Assembly: GCF_937876455.1 (NCBI RefSeq)
Contig: NZ_CALFIG010000114.1
Span: 1 to 15,550, forward strand
Length of the DNA stretch: 15,550 bases
DNA from: an uncultured Flavobacterium sp.
GTDB taxonomy: Bacteria; Bacteroidota; Bacteroidia; Flavobacteriales; Flavobacteriaceae
Direction: 5' to 3'
A model generated the notes under the pieces. That model saw only the letters and a program-made list of their open reading frames with translations, ran no database searches and had not been told where the DNA came from. The position numbers and the translations under genes were made by a program. Below are positions 13,083 to 15,550 of the stretch, piece after piece (within the stretch, counting starts at the first letter, position 1; each line of letters starts with the position of its first letter).

Positions 13083-15550
13083 TTATCTCTTTAATGAAAA
13101 ATGCGCTCTAAATTGTTTTTGCTGTTGGTTTTCAGTGTAATCAACCGTGAACCAATAGTCCGTAGACGGTAAGGTTTGACCATTATACGTTCCATCCCAT
13201 CCTTGACCTAATGGGTCCAACTGCTTGATTAATTTTCCATAGCGGTCAAATATATAAATTTTTGCGTTATGTTGTGCATTTAATCCAATAATATTCCACG
13301 TATCATTATACCCATCTCCATTTGGTGTAAAGTATTTCATGTAATCAATAACCAAAACATTCGTCTCTAAATACGTACAACCCTCTTCATCGCCAACGGC
13401 CACCGTATGTATTCCTGCTTCAACACCTTCAAAAACATTTGAACTTTGCCATGCTCCCCCATCTAATGCATACACTAATGTACCTGTTCCTGGTTGAGTA
13501 ACTGTTACAGTTATCGTAGCATTATTTGTAAAGGCTTCAGTTACCGTAGTGGTAAATGCAGTAGCGGGATAAACCGGAATTACAGTAGCCGTAGCAATCG
13601 CCTGACAATTGGTAACGGTATTACGAACACGAACCTCATACACACCTGGTGCAGTAGCTACGTGATTCGGACCTGAACTTGCTAATTGAACACCATCTAA
13701 ATACCACGTAAAAGTATACCCTGTTGAAGAAACACCTGATTCTAATAAATAGGTTTGATAAACAACTCCCGTAGCTTGAATGACACAAACATGACCATCC
13801 TCTAATGAAACTATTGGTAACGGATTAACTAAAACTGTATATTCAACCATCGTTCCTTCACAACCATTTAACATCGGCGTAACAGCATACGTAACGGAAC
13901 CTTGTGTTGAACTCGTAGTAGTCAATACTTGAGTAATACTTGTTCCTGTACCTGCACTCATTCCTGAAACACCTTGAGAATTAGACACAACCCAATTAAA
14001 AGTAGTACCTGGTAAAGAAGCGGCTAAAACAATAGAAGTCGATTCACCACTACAAATTGGTTGCTGTGGTAAAACTCCAAAAATCTCAGGTCTTGGATGA
14101 ACCGTAACAGTAACCGTAGATGAACTTCCCACACATCCATTCTTAATCGGTGTTACTTGATAGGTTACCGTACCCGAAGCCACTGGACTTGTAGTAGTAA
14201 TCACTTGATCAATACTAGCACCTGTGCCTGTAGTAGGGCCCGTAACAACAGCGCCTGTCTGATTTAAAATCATCCAGTTAAATGTTGCTCCTGCAATACT
14301 ACTACTCGCATCTATGTGAACCATCTCACCACTACAAATATCAGTATCCTCAATGGCTAAACTTACATTTGGAATCGGATTAACATCTATAGCAATAGAT
14401 ACAGGATCTCCATAACAATTGTTTGCAAATGGTAATACGGTATACGTAACCGAACCAACATTACTATTATTAATTAAATTTAATGCCTGTGAAATATTAT
14501 TTCCAGAACCCGGTAATACTGTAGTGGTATTTACATTAGATGAAGCTACATTCCATGTAAAAGTAGTGCCCGGTATAGTACTACTTAATGTAATACTCGT
14601 TGTTTCTCCATTACAATAGGTTGTATCTGCTACAAAACTAGCTACTGGTTTTGGCGTAACATTTATTTGAACTGTTATGGCTGAACCTATACAACTATTA
14701 GCAGTTGGGGTAATGCTATAAATAACAAAACCATTAGTAATACCAGTAGCTGTTAATACTTGAACAATCGCATTGCCCGAACCATTCGTGGCGCCACTTA
14801 CTCCTACTTGACTAGTGACTACCCAATCAAATTGTGTAGAAGCTACACTGCTTGTTAAACTTATATTTGTACTTGTTCCCGAACATATTGTTTCTCCTAC
14901 TGGAGTAGCTGTAACAACAGGAATTGGATTTACTATAACAGTAGCTGAGGCACTTAATGTCTTAACACATGCCGGTGTAGTAGCACTTGTAACACTCACC
15001 AACTGATAAACAGAATTAGCAGTTAGCAATGGTGTAGTAAGAATAACAGTACCTGTAGAGGATAAAATTGCCGTTTGATTTGCTCCACCATCTATAGTAT
15101 ATTCTACTATAGCGCCAGGTGTTCCTGAAATAGTAACTGTACCTGTTGTATTTGCACAAATTGTACTTCCTACAATACTAGCAGTTGGCAAAGGTAATAC
15201 ATTTATAGTAACAGCATTAGTTAAAGAAACTGTACAACCATTCCCTACACTTACTAATGTATAAACAGATGCATTAACAAGTGGTGGTGTAGTAACTGTA
15301 GCAGAACCTGAAGTGTTTAATGTAATGGTTTGATTTGCTCCTGAATCAACCATATAAGTCACTATTGCTCCTGGGGTACCTGTAAAGGTAACCACAGAAG
15401 TAGAACCTGAACAAATGGTTGTAGGGGTTACCGAAATACTTGCCGTAGGTAATGACGTTATTGTTACCGTAGTAGTCACAGGAACAGCAGCACAACCTGC
15501 ACTCGCTGGTATGGTATAAGTAACCGTATACGTGTTAGGTGTACTTGTAC
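13083..15550 (-). CDS. Giant secreted repeat adhesin, type IX secretion (N-terminus outside window)
   Basis: The frame stays open to the window edge, so the gene starts beyond it; the GTG at 15477-15479 is internal (upstream codons read TYTVTYTIPASAGCAAVPV). About 822 C-terminal residues are visible. Numbering from that GTG as 1, they comprise two type A repeats (9-185), four PKD/Ig-like type B repeats (186-553), a divergent Ig-like unit (554-638), a SprB-like unit (about 640-708; LVYALDGGAWQ...FEGVEAGIHTVAV) and a C-terminal sorting domain (716-798). That domain, with YFTPNGDGYNDTW, IYIFDRYGKLIKQ, GWDGTYNGQTLPSTDYWFTV and FRAHFSLKR, is the CHU_C / gliding-motility-associated type B signal for export by the Bacteroidota type IX system. 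The protein should be surface-attached or released; adhesion or gliding is a family-based guess. Composition is very Thr/Ser/Val-rich with few charges. Confidence 0.92.
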   Translation of the reverse strand, partial: TSTPNTYTVTYTIPASAGCAAVPVTTTVTITSLPTASISVTPTTICSGSTSVVTFTGTPGAIVTYMVDSGANQTITLNTSGSATVTTPPLVNASVYTLVSVGNGCTVSLTNAVTINVLPLPTASIVGSTICANTTGTVTISGTPGAIVEYTIDGGANQTAILSSTGTVILTTPLLTANSVYQLVSVTSATTPACVKTLSASATVIVNPIPVVTATPVGETICSGTSTNISLTSSVASTQFDWVVTSQVGVSGATNGSGNAIVQVLTATGITNGFVIYSITPTANSCIGSAITVQINVTPKPVASFVADTTYCNGETTSITLSSTIPGTTFTWNVASSNVNTTTVLPGSGNNISQALNLINNSNVGSVTYTVLPFANNCYGDPVSIAIDVNPIPNVSLAIEDTDICSGEMVHIDASSSIAGATFNWMILNQTGAVVTGPTTGTGASIDQVITTTSPVASGTVTYQVTPIKNGCVGSSSTVTVTVHPRPEIFGVLPQQPICSGESTSIVLAASLPGTTFNWVVSNSQGVSGMSAGTGTSITQVLTTTSSTQGSVTYAVTPMLNGCEGTMVEYTVLVNPLPIVSLEDGHVCVIQATGVVYQTYLLESGVSSTGYTFTWYLDGVQLASSGPNHVATAPGVYEVRVRNTVTNCQAIATATVIPVYPATAFTTTVTEAFTNNATITVTVTQPGTGTLVYALDGGAWQSSNVFEGVEAGIHTVAVGDEEGCTYLETNVLVIDYMKYFTPNGDGYNDTWNIIGLNAQHNAKIYIFDRYGKLIKQLDPLGQGWDGTYNGQTLPSTDYWFTVDYTENQQQKQFRAHFSLKR
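13086..13334 (-). other. CHU_C / type B T9SS C-terminal sorting domain
   Basis: The last 83 residues of the adhesin. Key elements in order are FTPNGDGYNDTW, a strand with IYIFDRYGK, GQGWDGTYNG, LPSTDYWF and the final basic strand ending HFSLKR. Type B domains of this kind direct secretion by the type IX machinery and need PorP/SprF-like partners, which are not encoded in the window. Confidence 0.9.
13821..14924 (-). repeat. Four tandem type B PKD/Ig-like repeats in the adhesin
   Basis: Four units of 91-94 residues (186-276, 277-368, 369-462, 463-553). Each has a CSGE/CNGE-like Cys near the start, a TxFxWxV strand, a GSG/GTG plus IxQxL turn, a (V/I)TYxVTP strand and a second Cys in NxCxG. The paired cysteines could form a disulfide in every unit. 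The copies are diverged rather than identical. Confidence 0.85.
14925..15455 (-). repeat. Two tandem type A repeats in the adhesin
   Basis: Units of about 86-91 residues (9-94 and 95-185) with the shared core TGTPGAIVTYMVDSGANQT / SGTPGAIVEYTIDGGANQT, a VYxLVSV strand, and a Cys before the closing strand. At least one further unit of related style continues beyond the window edge. Confidence 0.82.

Noticed and set aside
13494..15006. Plus-strand open frames of about 60 residues opposite the adhesin gene
   Set aside because: They have low-complexity compositions set by the repeat codons on the other strand, no recognisable domain, and no promoter or start context.
13821..15455. Regularly spaced repeats resembling a CRISPR or other direct-repeat array
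   Set aside because: The spacing is about 270 bases, the copies are diverged, and they are in frame as protein domains.
15477..15479. GTG as the start of the adhesin
   Set aside because: The frame continues upstream to the window edge with typical repeat sequence and there is no signal peptide at this point.

Overview
The window looks like a piece of a low-GC chromosome from a member of the Bacteroidota, most likely Flavobacteriaceae. The evidence is AT-rich codon use, TAnnTTTG-type -7 promoter elements, weak Shine-Dalgarno sequences, a very large repeat protein ending in a CHU_C / type B sorting domain of the type IX secretion system, and the local gene orders. There is no sign of tRNA, rRNA, CRISPR, phage or classical IS genes. 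No gene-free stretch exceeds about 120 bases, apart from the borders of one small inserted cassette.

Layout. (1) 1-1639, plus strand: the 3' end of a thioredoxin-like CXXC protein, a second secreted thioredoxin-like protein, and triose-phosphate isomerase (tpiA), tightly packed. (2) 1658-4183, minus strand: a two-gene operon with a five-TM LtaS/sulfatase-type alkaline phosphatase superfamily enzyme followed 6 bases later by a membrane-anchored CX5R phosphatase. It converges on tpiA across an 18-base gap. (3) 4290-6074: a long-chain acyl-CoA synthetase, divergent from the sulfatase-like gene and closed by a strong hairpin terminator. (4) 6168-6551: a small four-TM protein between two related terminators. 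(5) 6712-13017: a fatty-acid beta-oxidation operon of MarR regulator, FadN-type bifunctional 3-hydroxyacyl-CoA dehydrogenase/enoyl-CoA hydratase, a four-helix-bundle (23S rRNA IVS-type) protein cassette, thiolase FadA and acyl-CoA dehydrogenase FadE. It ends at a 13-bp-stem bidirectional terminator. (6) 13083 to the window end, minus strand: the C-terminal part of a giant secreted repeat adhesin, truncated at its N-terminus by the window edge.

How the genes work together. The acyl-CoA synthetase activates fatty acids, FadE makes the trans-2-enoyl-CoA, FadN hydrates and oxidises it, and FadA cleaves off acetyl-CoA. The window therefore holds a complete beta-oxidation cycle except for the electron-transfer flavoprotein. 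A perfect 16-bp palindrome just upstream of the marR -7 box is the likely operator for MarR autoregulation of the operon.

The most interesting structure is the roughly 410-bp cassette between fadN and fadA. It holds a gene for a four-helix-bundle protein of the IVS family, enclosed by near-perfect inverted repeats (17 of 18 positions) built from a heptamer. This is the architecture of 23S rRNA intervening sequences, here sitting inside an mRNA operon, and it suggests a small mobile or RNA-level element.
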